From Rhytidiadelphus loreus (lineage: Eukaryota; Streptophyta; Bryopsida; Hypnales; Hylocomiaceae), in assembly GCA_947034895.1 (NCBI GenBank), contig OX344765.1, positions 11,227,001 to 11,291,000 of the forward strand: DNA of 64,000 bases, in the 5' to 3' direction. The notes beneath the pieces were generated by a model that did no database searches, had not been told where the DNA came from, and saw only the letters and a program-made list of their open reading frames with translations. The translations under genes were made by a program, and so were the position numbers. Shown here in pieces: positions 33,216 to 46,500 of the stretch (position 1 is the first letter of the stretch; each line of letters starts with the position of its first letter).

Positions 33216-36114
33216 ACTACATTAAATAAAAATGAAATTATATTTGCTTAGATTATAATTAGCAGATAATCTTTGAAATATTTTAATAATTTTATTTACA
33301 CACTTAGACATTGGCCTTGGAGAGTGAGTTTGGATAAGGTCCATGAATGTTGGACATGGAAGGGGCCGGCTTGCCTACACCTGAAGGCTACACAATAACT
33401 TTTTGGTAGATATAATTTTGCACTTCCACTCCTCACTCCAAATGCATTTTGTTATTTGCATTGAATTCGTGTCTAATGCTATCTAACTATTGTTGCAACA
33501 ATAACCACTACATTGAACACAAGTCTGGCTACTAAAGAAGAGTTGATGGATTGCTTGTATCAGTGGACATGGGGCAAAGGAAAAGGAGTAGAGGTGACTC
33601 AAGAGGTTGCGAATTGCCTTGATGAATTGTTCTTCCTTAGTTTGCCTCCACTATAGAAGAATCATATTTTACAAAAGGATATTAGTATACGGAATTGGTA
33701 ATATATTTTTCAAAGGCAAGTTAGACTTTTGCTTAGCTGGATACAACAACTTCTTGAAGGTCATCCAAATAGCATTTATGAGGAGGTGAACAAATTCTTA
33801 CATGAATAGTAGACTTGCAATGGCCAAAGAAATTTAATTGAAATGAAGGGAGCAACGAGGTAAAAGGCAACAACGCATTTGAAGGTCCAAGCAAACCATG
33901 AGGTCCAACAAGAAGCACTCGTGTTGGAGGCAACGGTGGATTGTGTATGGAAGAATCACCAAGCGACCAAAATTTGCACCGTGTAGAGTTGCTTCAATTC
34001 GTGATGATTTCCATTCTCCAAAATTGATGAATTGGAGGCAAAAGTGGAGAATCAAGTGTTGGTGGTTCCATCCCACTTCGTCCATATACATGACAAAATT
34101 CCCATGCAAGTGGTGGGTAGACTGAGGGGTCGCCATGGGAGGGATGGTTGTAGATTGAGTGGCATGGCTATAGGATTTGAAGATGTCAATAATTTACATG
34201 GTATCTAATTATTAGGAGAGTGGTGAATGACATGGAAGAAATATCAGTGGTAGCAATGGATAAAAAGGCAAGCATGGCTAAAGGCATGAACCTTTTTAAT
34301 ATAGAAAAGACAATGTTGCACATGAAGAGGGATTTACACCCCATGGAGACAATGTCATTGAAAGGGAAGAGGGAGATGATTAATGGCCATGCCAACAAAT
34401 GTGGTAGAGGATAAGGAAGAAATAAAGGAGTTCCATTAGGTGATCAAGGATATGCTGATGTTGGTACAACTAAGGGCCGAGGCTGAGGAAGGGGTTGAAG
34501 GATGGACAATGTTGCTTCTTCAAGATGAGTGCCACTTCCAATTGTCTCCAATAATGTTATACCACTTCCTCTACAAAGTATGCATGCAAGATTTGGCTAG
34601 TATTCACTACCAATACATAGCCCATAAAGTTTTGAAGTGCATACCAATTGGCAAAGAAAGACTGGTATGGATCCTCATTCTTTGGTAGTAGAAGGATTAG
34701 CTATACAACTTATACATTCTCCACATACACACAAAGATGTACTCATAATAAGACAATATGCATAAATTGTTCTCAATTTGGGTTCACAATTTGCAGGATC
34801 TAAGCGAATGGAGACATTGTTTACAACAATTATAGAACTAGTCGAAGAGATGGAGTTTCTACGTGGTAGAAGTGGGAGTTCCATGCCTCAACATCTACGG
34901 ATTAGGCCTACAAAAGTAAGGGTGAGTCTCAAGGATCATACTAGGGAGGGCACAATTAAATAAATAGAGGTGACAACTGGAATACTACTTTGCTGCATTC
35001 TTGAAGGTCTAAACAAAGCTATTGGTAGAGACTACCCAAACAAAGTGTGCGTACAAATGGAAGTACTAGGGTATAATCTACAATAGTATGGAGAGGTGCA
35101 AGATACCTACTAGGAAGAAGAGCATCACTTCTTTGGCGGTAACTTCGGTGGAGGCATAGGATGGAGTGTTGTTAGCTACTTTGACTACTCAATTCACTCC
35201 ACTCCATGATGTAAATCATTGAATGTGTGGACTTGTCTTTTGAACTCATAGTGACTGAGTGACTCGGAGGTTCCAGACTTTAATTAATTAATGGAATAAT
35301 TAGGATAGGACATAATTTTTTTAAATTCCCAACACAAATCCAAATCCAAACTGAACCAACTACCTGTTATTTGTAATTTTAGATTGCAACTTCAGATGCA
35401 ATCAATATGGGATATATTTTTGTATTTCCATATCTATATCATGTATCATATATCTATATTTGTATTATGTATATATATCCGTCTTTTGTATCTATATCCA
35501 TGCACATCAGTGACTTTAGTTTTTCTAGAAGATCCACGGTAGTTTGGATATTTTCACACTTTCTTCTATTTTCCATTTGACGGTGGGTAATATTTTAGAC
35601 AACAAGAGGAGGGAAAAAACAAGGCATGCACATCTTTCTACTAGATAGTAAATCATTGGATGGATGTATAGAATGAACTACAAAATCAAGAGACGTTTGG
35701 AATATTAGATATTGCTCCTTGAGCAATACTCCCATGGACCCATTTTGAAGGATATATTAACACTTCTTCCATCTAATGCTATGTATACCAAAGGCATGAA
35801 TGGCATTTCTTCAAGTAGGGACAAATACCTTTCATCAGATTATAATGATTGATCTTTGCTAGGAGACTTTATAAACTTTGCAGATAATGACTCTAACAAT
35901 GATAACTCTTATTGGGACTTATTTTACAATAGGTTGATAGGCTAAGGAAATCAAGTAGATCATTTGACTTTCAGAAATACCAACACTATACGAAGGTGGA
36001 TGTAGAGAATCTTACTACTATAAAAAAAATGAGGGAGTGATATTCAAATGCTAATTGGAGACAACCTACAATTGAAATGTTAAAAGAATGGAATTGGTTC
36101 TAAATGAGGTTCTG

Positions 36115-36370
36115 AGGACCTCATTTGAATTTTCAATTACTTGTTCTACTTCTTTGGGGATGATAAGGACCTCATTTGAATTTTCAATTACTTGTTCTAC
36201 CTCTTTGGGGATGATGAGGACCTCATTTGAATTTTCAATTACTTGTTCTACTTCTTTGGGGATGATGAGGACCTCATTTGAATTTTCAATTACTTGTTCT
36301 ACCTCTTTGGGGATGATGAGGATCTCATTTGAATTTTCAATTATTTGTTCTACCTCTTTTGGGATGATGA
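36115..36370. repeat. 51-bp minisatellite inside the piggyBac-like gene
   Basis: Five tandem copies of a 51-bp unit beginning AGGACCTCATTTGAATTTTC, almost identical to one another. In the piggyBac frame each unit contains FNYLFYLFGDDE preceded by a TGA stop. The array is therefore an expansion of a conserved transposase segment that arose in a dead copy. Because 51 is divisible by three, it is also open in frames on both strands, which creates spurious proteins. Confidence 0.85.
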
Positions 36371-36432
36371 GGTTGTAGATGAGATGGTGCAACAAACAAA
36401 CTTATATGTTGAGTAAGCAATATGGAGCACTA

Positions 36433-36440
36433 GTTACAAT
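36433..36440. repeat. hAT target-site duplication, left copy
   Basis: GTTACAAT, identical to 55100-55107. An 8-bp duplication is diagnostic of hAT insertion. Confidence 0.9.
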
Positions 36441-39400
36441 CAGGGCTTTCTTTTTTGGCATTGAGAGGCCAGATTGCACCCGCCTGGGAACCCTGGCGAA
36501 CAGGGTATGTAAACTGGGTACTTGAAAATGGAAAAAAGTCGCCACGTTGGCGTCGATTGCTGCCCGGGTTGGGCCAGGTCGGCGGCAGAATGGCCCCGCG
36601 ATTGGCAAGCTGTCGCCACTCTTTCTTCTCCACTGCGCCAGGACTCCACAATGAATGTTGCATTCTCGCCACTCCCTGCAATTGCTTCCCACTCCTTGCT
36701 CCGGACTCTTTCATAATGTCGCCACAGATTTTGGATGCGGCGTTCACTTCCAAATTCCGTTCGCCACGGATCCGTTGGCCTGGCCTCTTCATTTCGCCAC
36801 TCCACTTCTTCAATGCAGGAGTGTTTTGCCAGTTCGCTGCGGGAGTGGAGGTACTCATTTTGCCAGGCTTCCACGACCTCTACGCTTCCAAGTTGTAGAC
36901 CACCACTCTGATTTTAATGTGTTTCGTTAATTGTCGAAGTTAGTGGTAGTAGTTGGTGGAAATGGAGCTTTTGCGCCACCATGCAACATCTGTCCCTTGC
37001 ATGCACATGAAATTGCTAAGAATTCTGTATTTTGTTCATGATTTTCTCTTGTATTTCTGTCGATTGCACTGCGGTGTTTGTAAGCTGTTTATTGCTACCA
37101 TATTGTATGCGTTTTGTGCTGCGTGGAGGGTGAATTGCCAGGATGGAGCTAGGTCAGGAAGATCGCGGAGAGAACGCAGTTGCAAGAGCGGTGCATGCTG
37201 CAGAGGTCGCTCGCGTGGCCAAAAAAAGGCAGACAAAGCTGCGAAGGAAGCCTTGGAGGTGGCGCGAAGAGAGCTCAAGCGGAAGGAAAAAATTGTGGAC
37301 TTGCGAAAGACTGAAGCGCGGAAGAGGACGGTGAATTCTTACTTTCAATCTTCGCGGGGCTCGGGAGGTGGCCAACCACTGGCGTTTGTCTTGGATGGCT
37401 CAATGCTGGATGTTCCTGGGGCGGAGCCTGCTTCTGCGGAAGAGTACCCAAGTGACGACAATGATGTAGGCCGGCCAATTCTTCGTGGACACAGTTCTTC
37501 GCTATCCATTGACACTGCAAGAACCCCTGGTTCTTCGTCAGGTTCTGGTAATACTGTGGTCTTAAGCGCCAAGTCACCATTGATTCATATATTAGAGGAT
37601 TCCGAGGAACTAAACAATGCCAGGTTTGTGGAGGTACCGGTGGACTCTGAGGGATCCAACGAGGACTCCGACTTTGAGTCTCCTCCGTCCAAACGAGGTG
37701 GCAGTAGTCGCCGGAAATCCAGCAGTTCTCGATCAGTGGCTCAAACGCGATACGATAGGCATCGCAAGTTCTAGACCATGTGGGCCGCGAAATTGCCATG
37801 GGCGGAGGGGATCATGGCCACGGATGGAATTCTGCATATGGTAAAATGCAAAGTCTGTATTGCCATTGATCGGAAGCCCTGTGTGATGGCGCCGAAGTCT
37901 GATACATTATTCAAACACGATGGAAAATGGACCGCCAAAAAAGACTTGCCGCAGTACAAGGTCAAGGTGGGAGAGCAGTACGTAGCTATTCATTGCAAAC
38001 ACCGCAAGAATATGAAATTGTACGCAACGAAGCCTCCAACTTCGGTCCTGGAGCAAGTGAATCACTGCACCACTCTTGAGGCCAGAAAGAAACGGGTTCA
38101 ATTCGCCACTTTGTTTCAATTGCTTGCAGATGGTCGTCCAATGCTTGAGTTTGAATCTTGTGCATCCTTGTACCAATTGCTTGTTGTGCCAGACCTTCCT
38201 TCCGTCCATTGGTGCTGCAGCTCCGGTTGGATCATGGCAGGGTACATGTATGAGCAAGTCCTTGATGAGATGAAACGCTTGATTGGTAATGCGAGATACT
38301 TGGCAGTCACGGTTGATGAAGTAACAACTGTGGACAATTCCAGCTTCTTGTCTGTTCATGCGTACATTGTACAGGATTAGGTGCGGATTCCTTTGTTGAT
38401 ATCCCTGCAACGTGTGGAATGCACGCCAAACGCAGAGAACTTGACTGAGCTCATTGTCGGGGCAGTCCTTGTTGGTGGGGGCTTGGATTCGAAGTCTTTG
38501 GCCCACAAATTGATAAGTTTCGGGGCAGATGGAGCATCGACACTGCAGGGGAATCGATCTGGTGTCACTGCGCAAATAAAAGAGAAACATGTACCGTTTC
38601 TAGTTGGCGTTCATTGTGTGGCCCACCGATGCAACCTTGCATTCAAAGCCCTGTCTAATTTGGGCATTTTTTCAGACATCGAGAAACTTCTCTCTGTGAC
38701 TTACGGGTACTTCTGCAAAAGTCCAAAAAGGTTCTCTAAGTTCAGACAACTGGCTAAGTTGACGCAAACGAAGGGATTGAAGATGCTTAAGAATGTGCAG
38801 ACCCGCTGGGTCAGTTTGATTGAGCCCCTTCGACGCTTGTTGTCCGAATATCGCACCTTGATATACAAGATGACTGCCGATTTGAATGAGAACAACAAAG
38901 CAGAGGTATGTTTTTTGGACTGCCGATTTTCCATTGCATTGCTACACTTCTCTTCATTTCAAAGTAGTTTGTGAAGAATATGTAGTTGCTATATTTGTTG
39001 TATACCATGCTTGAATGGCGTTGGGTTTACTTTCTTACATGCGTGAATCCACTGATGTTTGTGTATGTGCGATGTGCAGGCTTGTCTTACTACAGCTCCT
39101 TCTTGCCCCTTACCAGATGGTAGGGATGTGTGCGCTCCTCCCACTGTTAGAAGCAATTGACATACTTGTCATGCTTGCCCAGAAGAGGGACATGTATATC
39201 TGTGACTTTGTCGCTACTGTGAAGGTGTGCCAAGCCTCACTTTACCGCATGTATGAGGATAAAGGGACCTCATTTTGTAGTGACGAGTTCTGGAGCTTTA
39301 ACAATCTACTAGAGTGCAGCCACGAGCAGATCCATATTAAATGGATGACCGACTTGAATGACAATTCTGTAGTCTTGACCTTCATCTGCCACGGCGAGCA

Positions 39401-40005
39401 GATACATGCTGAACATCGGGGTGCTCTAGTCAATCGTGAAGTATGGACAAATTTGGTGGGCAAAGTTAAGGCCGAATGCACAAGTAAGTGCTTTCAAACT
39501 TCTGTTCTTTTCTATTCTTTGTGAACTTCGGTTTTTCATTTCAACTATTGGCCATATGCAGTCGCTATTGGTTCTTCAAGTTACATTTGCCGTAACAAGT
39601 TCTTTTGTTTCCATTTACTTTGTGAACTCGAGTTAAGTACATGTTGAATTGTAGAAATTAAAAAACCAACAGTGCCCTGGAGTTGTACAACAGTTTACTT
39701 GCAGTATGAGTTTTAACTGGTTGTGTTGGTGCATGCAGGTGCCGCAAAAGTGCTCGTGGCAGAACTTGATGCACGTTTCCCAAATCAGAGCGTCATGAAC
39801 GCTTTCGGCATTTTCTACCCTCAGTATTGGTGTCAAATGAATGCCGAGGAAGGTTTTGACAATCACTTGCACACGCTTATGGATGCATATGGTCACGACC
39901 GTATTCTCAGTTAGGGTGACAAGAAAGTATTCTTGAAACCTCTCATCGACCGGGATGCTATCATGTCCCAAAGAGCTCTATTCAAAACTTGCATGAAATC
40001 TAATT

Positions 40006-40015
40006 GTCGTGCAGC
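40006..40015. repeat. MULE target-site duplication, left copy
   Basis: GTCGTGCAGC, identical to 53509-53518. It belongs to the hAT transposase reading frame. A duplication of 9-11 bp is characteristic of Mutator-like elements. Confidence 0.92.
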
Positions 40016-40574
40016 CAGGGTTGCTATTTTGTGAGCCTGTGAGCGTGAGCGTGTGAGTGTGTGAGCATGCGAGCATACAATTTTTTCTGTTGGAAATTGA
40101 TGAAGTACCTATGACCGTGGAAATTGGAATGAGGACTACACCTCACAATATATGATGGGAAAAAATAAATTGTGATTTAAATTTTCTGATTGTAGAGTAA
40201 CTGAATCCATTATCAGTGAAATTCATTGCAAATTTTATTGACACTATGTTAGGGTATTTATAAAGAAAAAGATAATTAGTCTACAAATCACAATTGCACT
40301 GAAATCAGGCTATTTATTTTTGGGGTTGATGATGTGAATTTCATCCATAAAAATAAATTGTTCATGATGTTTTTTTACATACTGAAATATAGCTTGTAGA
40401 ATGCAGTTTTTGATTCAACAAAAGATTTGGATCAGGGTTTAGGGTATGAAGTTGTACCTCTAACTATTTGTTCTTGATCAGGATTATGTAGATAATTCTA
40501 ATTGAAGTACACAAAACAACGTACAATAAACAATAAAATAAAAATCAACGCCTGAAAACAAACAAAAAATAGAG

Positions 40575-43500
40575 TCATGTAGATGACGAAGACATAGAAT
40601 GAGAGTTGTCACTACTCTCAGTGGATGAGATCTCCTGCTCTGATTCTAGAGCTGTCTCATCTATAAATTGCAGAATTGTAGGGTCTAAAGACTTAGACTT
40701 TCTCCGTCTACAAAAATCCTCTTGACAGGCCAATGTCCCAGCGACAGCCTCTGCATATGATGGCAACAAAAAGGGCTTCTCCGGGCTTGGAAAAAAAGAT
40801 GGTAGAGTGAAAAATGGCCGGAGAGCCACCGAATTGTAAGTCATGCTGCAAATGAAAAAATGATAATTAGGAATGGCAAGAAGTTCACGTTCACAATGAA
40901 AGAAGCTTGGAAGAAAAACTTGAAGTGAAAATAATGAATAGTAGACATCTATCTCTAGGAAATTTTGGAAAAAAGCAAGCATGGGTAGACTTACTTACTG
41001 AAACGAGATTTCTTCACGATGTGGGGAACTTCAATTTCCTGACCTTCATCATCGTCAGAATCCTGTACAACGGCAACGACTATAGGTGGAACATCTTTCG
41101 GTGCGCGAATCATTGGGGCCAAAATTGCCTCAAAAATGGCTTTGTCTTCTTCAAGTGCAATGATGTGCCTGCTCGAAATCCTGCAAGCGTGGATGGAAGC
41201 CCCTAATCCACAAAACAAAACAAATCCAATTACTACAAAACTCAATGAGAATTGAAGAAAAAATTTGGATCAACAAAAACAATAGAAGACATTGAATGCT
41301 CATGCACATACCGGTCGCAGCAGTGCAATCAATAACAACATCATTGGCAAACGTTGATGCTTCTATCAACATCTGCATGAATCGGGGATCCTTTTCTCTT
41401 GCACCCCTCCAAGGCTTGAATTTGCTATCCATGGTCAATGTCTCTTTCTTCGTGAAATTCTGAATAACATCATCAACTGCCACATCTACTCCTAGCTCCC
41501 TCAACTTTGGGCATGGCTGGAATTGAAACTTGGAAGGACCAATACCATCCAAGTTCCTGACCAGCAACATGACACGGAAGAATTGAGTCTACAAGAGCGA
41601 AGAGATACACGGTGAATTAGTCCAAATTGAATGATCAAATATGAACTATTAGTTGCCATAACAAATCCATAGAAGTAGAAATGTAATCAATTAAGAGAAT
41701 CAAAATAGAAGTAAACAAAAAATACACCACCTATAGTACATTATGTCATATTCAAGAATGATAGCATTTTTGTCAAGAGAAGACAAATCCATGAATAAAA
41801 TAGGGAAAAGTGAAGGATGATCATACCGTACATCCAGTAGAGATTGGTGAGGCCAAATGAAGCCAATTCGTTCCCCACCAATCCTTCATCTTCTTAAACG
41901 AATATGTTGCAGCGTACTTCAAAATCGTAGCCTTGACGACAGGACTCCGAGAATGAATAATGAGTAACGCACCGTCATCGTGCAAATGACCATCAGCAAA
42001 CTCGAACACCGCCTCTAGCCCAGAAGGGTGGACCATGTTCCATTTCGGAACAGTATGTGCAGGTGCCGATAGACCTGGGACAGGCAAACCCTCGGGCATG
42101 TCCGCAATGACGAGGTCCACTCGAGGTTTATCACTCCGAACACCACGGAAGAAACGCTCCTTCTCTCCTTTGTGCTGCAAAATGATTTAATCAATTAGCA
42201 AACAGACCAATAATGTTAAAGAGCAAAAACCAAAGTAAAAAATGGAAGAAAGTGAAAATGCGAACCTTGTCAACAAAACTGACAATGTCATGGTATACTT
42301 GGGGTAGAGGATCGGCCAAGACATCAGTAAGAGAGTAATTTAGAACCAGCTCGGCAATCGATATCTCCGAATCCTGAAGGTACTCTACAGCGGATGGACC
42401 ATGTTGCATCTTGTCATTGCTAAGTGAAGCATACTCAGAATCACGCTTAGTGCCACGTGAATTGGAGCGTTGATGTTGGGAGCCCTCGTCTTTTGTGGAT
42501 GAACGTAAGACATCCTCTTCGGCATTCTTCCCTTTCCCCTTTCCCTTCTCCGCCGCTAGTACTTGCTCCGACTCAGTAAGCTTCTTTGTCTTCTTCGTGG
42601 CTCTCTCCTTTGCCTTGTCCACCGCCTCGGAGTTCTTGAGTGCAATCTTCTTGTCGACGTCGTCTCTCCTCTTGATTGCCTTTGCCTTGGCATCGTCATC
42701 AAGGCCGGCAAACTCGTCAACATCTTGAACCACAGCATCAGTATTGATCGACCGCTTCAAATGGTCCTCAGGCAACGGCGTGAATTCCGGCGGGCAATCC
42801 AAATACCACGCACCGGTTTTCAAATGCAAACTCGTCCACCATCTCAATTGCGACGCCGAGAACATGCAATGCTCTGATGAAACATCCAACCATGTTCCCA
42901 AAAACGCAGGTAGATCGCGCTTTGCAATTGCCCCCTTAGGCAACAGTTCATACTTGAAATACCTGTACAGACCAAACTCTTCAGAATACAGAAAATGATT
43001 AAACATCGACAGTAAACAAACTTAATGAAGCATATCACAATGGCATTAAGATATCAAATTCTCACCGGTAGATCACCCGTTTGACAACTAGATCAGAGCC
43101 CTTGTGTTTCTTGAAGTCATCTGACTTTCTGAAGACATCGTGTCTCCGAAATTGGGGCAAGAAAGCGTGGTCCCACACTCGTATTCTCCAGTCCTCAACA
43201 TACTCTGGAAAAGTCTCGGGCTCTTGGGGAGAGTCCATAGCTAACTTCAACTGGTCTTTCTTCACAATGTTATCAAACATTTCAGCTCCCGTGTCTTGTA
43301 TCTGCAAGGCCATTAAAAGTTGTCATGTATAGTAATAGATTACATCGCAATCCAAATTGCACTAACCATCCAATGTCACCGTGGACTAGATCGCAACCCG
43401 AAAACGAGATGACTAAAACATGAATGAAATGAACTAAAAACACTTACCCCTGCATACCAGCACGCCTTCGATAGGAAAGACTTCAGTTCTATCTCTCCAG

Positions 43501-46500
43501 CTGGCTTCAGTGGGAACCTTCTTGCCTCCCTCGTTTGAACTGATGAGTTCCACCATGTAAGCCACTTAACCTTATGCTCCTTGCTCACATTGCATGTTGC
43601 AATCAACTGCAACTTCTCCAGAGTCATTTCGGGAGTGATGTTGGAGCTCCAATGACGCTCGATCTGAAAGCATAAATCACTTGAAGCTGAATAAACTAAA
43701 TGAAACGAGAAGAAGACAAAAACGAGAGGTCTAAAGAAATGTCATCATACCTCCTGGAGCCACTCATTTCCCAGATTGGGATTGGCCACAGCAGTCAGCT
43801 TTCCCAACTTCTGCACTAACCTTGCTGTCTTCTCCTTTGTACCTAACCTCATGGCAGCCAACACACCCGCCTCTGACTGCAGATCCTCAGGTGTCTCTTC
43901 CCTATACAACCTAACTGCTATGTCGGCAGCCGCAGCTATCTCATACTGCAAAACAACATGGAAGTGAGCAAAACATTGGAAGGATTAATGCTTCTACACA
44001 ACTCAAACATACAAAGAATACGCACACGTTCTGTGAGAATCGTTACCCGATAGATGAATGAAGTGAACACCTCAACGGACATCGAGTACCAACTTTTTCG
44101 GAGATTCTGGTGGCACTGAGTCATCTCGGACTCACTCAAATGCTCTGAGAACTTCTCAAGTGGAAGCATGCCATATTTCTGAACACGATAAAGCGTATGA
44201 ACAAGACTGGTCTTAATGAACGAACTTTCCGTATGCCTGAAACAGAAAACAAAAACGTCAAAATCATCTTAAATGATTACATTGTAAACAAAAAATAAAA
44301 AAATGCCTGAATGGGAGCACTTACTTATTGATGTCGTGCATAGCATGCATGACATCACCAATCCTGCCCTTCGTGTCAAGAATGATCGAGTCCACTGATA
44401 TATGCCAATCCTTCTCATGGTCGTGGTGTTTGCTGATGTAAGAGGTCCACGCCAGAAGTCTATGGTTTCCATCACAAACGAAGAACTTAGACCCCTTGAA
44501 GTTCTGCAAACCTGGTGTGGCGTCCAGAATCGCATTGAAGATGTCATTCTCTTCATTCCACATTGGCCCCCAAGCCTCTCTTTCCGCAGCAGACACCATC
44601 TCAGTCTCCCCCTGCTCATTAGTGAGTGACACATAAAAAACATTTGATCCATCTCTATACCCATGAACGAACTCCTACTCCAATTTCGTGAGATCACTCT
44701 GAAGTGCGGGTCTAACCATGGGCATCTGGACAAGGCGACATAACGGAATCCGCAGCCGAGATATGGAAGTAGGTTTCAGACGTAAGTCGGCGATGGAGGC
44801 CACAGAATTCACCTTCTGTGACCTCCTGTAGGCATCCTCGGATTTGTATTCCTCGTGAGCCTCCCCCATGTCTTGGTCAATATTCACGATCACGAGGTCA
44901 TTGACAGCAGGTGTGATACTCTCCATTGAAGAATCCAAAACTCGAACCGGTCCACCTACTTGCACCTGAAACATAACGGACAACGAAAAAGATCATTACA
45001 TAGACAAATGCATTGTTGGAGGATAACTTTCGCGGATTAGACCCTGGGTGCGTAGCCCTTCCCCTCGGCGCCGATGGCGTGGCCCTGGGGGTGCTCTCTG
45101 ATCAGCATTCATAAAACGAAAAAAAAATCACAAAGAGAATGTCGGGGACAAGCCTCCTCGGATCAGACCCACGGTGGGCAGCCCTTCCCCTCGGCGCCGA
45201 TGGCGTGGCCCTCGGGGGTGCTCTCAGATCAGCATTCATAAAACGAAAAAAAAATCACAAAGAGAATGTCGGGGACAAGCCTCCTCGGATCAGGCCCATG
45301 GTGTGCAGTCCTTCCCCTCGGCGCCGCTGGCCAGGCCCTGGGGGTTGCTCTCTGATCAGTATTCATGAAACAAAAAACAAAATAACAGAGAAACGTACCT
45401 TGGCCCTTTCCTCTTTGGATCAGACCCACGGTGGGCAGCCTTTCCCCTCGGCGCCGATGGCGTGGCCCTCAGGGGTGCTCTCAGATCAGCATTCATAAAA
45501 CGAAAAAAAAATCACAAAGAGAATGTCGGGGACAAGCCTCCGCGGATCAGGCCCACGGTGTGCAGCCCTTCCCCTCGGCGTCGATGGCGTGGCCCTCGGG
45601 GGTGCTCTCAGATTAGCATTCATAAAACGAAAAAAAATCACGAAGAGAGCGTCGGGGACAAGCCTCCTCGGATCAGGCCCACGGTGGGCAGCCCTTTCCC
45701 TCGGCGCCGATGGCGTGGCCCTCGGGGGTGCTCTCAGATCAGCATTCATAAAACGAAAAAAAAATCACAAAGAGAATGTCGGGGACAAGCCTCCGCGGAT
45801 CAGGCCCTGGGTGTGCAGCCCTTCCCCTCGGCGCCGCTGGCCAGGCCCTGGGGGGTGCTCTCTAATCAGTATTCATGAAACAAAAAACAAAATAACGGAG
45901 AAACGTACTTTGGTCCTTTCCTCTTTGGATCAGACCCACGGTGGGCAGCCTTTCCCCTCGGCGCCGATGGCGTGGCCCTCGGGGGTGCTCTCAGATCAGC
46001 ATTCATAAAACGAAAAAAAAATCACAAAGAGAATGTCGGGGACAAGCCTCCGCGGATCAGGCCCTGGGTGTGCAGCCCTTCCCCTCGGCGCCGCTGGCCA
46101 GGCCCTGGGGGGTGCTCTCTAATCAGTATTCATGAAACAAAAAACAAAATAACGGAGAAACGTACCTTGGTCCTTTCTTCTTTGGATCAGACCCACGGTG
46201 GGCAGCCTTTCCCCTCGGCGCCGATGGCGTGGCCCTCGGGGGTGCTCTCAGATCAGCATTCATAAAACGAAAAGAAAATCACGAAAAGAGCGTCGGGGAC
46301 AAGCCTCCTCGGATCAGGCCCACGGTGGGCAGCCCTTTCCCTCGGCGCCGATGGCGTGGCCCTCGGGGGTGCTCTCAAATCAGCATTCATAAAATGAAAA
46401 AAAAATCACGAAGAGAATGTCGGGGACAAGCCTCCGCGGATCAGGCCCTGGGTGTGCAGCCCTTCCCCTCGGCGCCGCTGGCCAGGCCCTGGGGGGTGCT

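Larger units (their letters stand above)
27974..35600. other. AT-rich repeat-filled region without a supported gene
   Basis: No intact gene is recognised. Diverged tandem duplications occur at about 30820-31215 versus 31230-31560, and at about 32690-32900 versus 33030-33215. A related pair lies at about 29690-29860 and 32110-32280. From 33300 to 35250 the composition is more coding-like, with several interrupted frames that suggest decayed transposon coding sequence. I cannot name the family. Confidence 0.5.

Noticed and set aside
36088..36378. Tandem repeats considered as a CRISPR-like array or repeat protein
   Set aside because: The units are directly adjacent with no spacers and contain the piggyBac reading frame. 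It is a eukaryotic minisatellite.
36430..36930. Several 90-147-codon frames on both strands at the hAT left end
   Set aside because: They overlap one another in the GC-rich subterminal region of the hAT element and match nothing recognisable.
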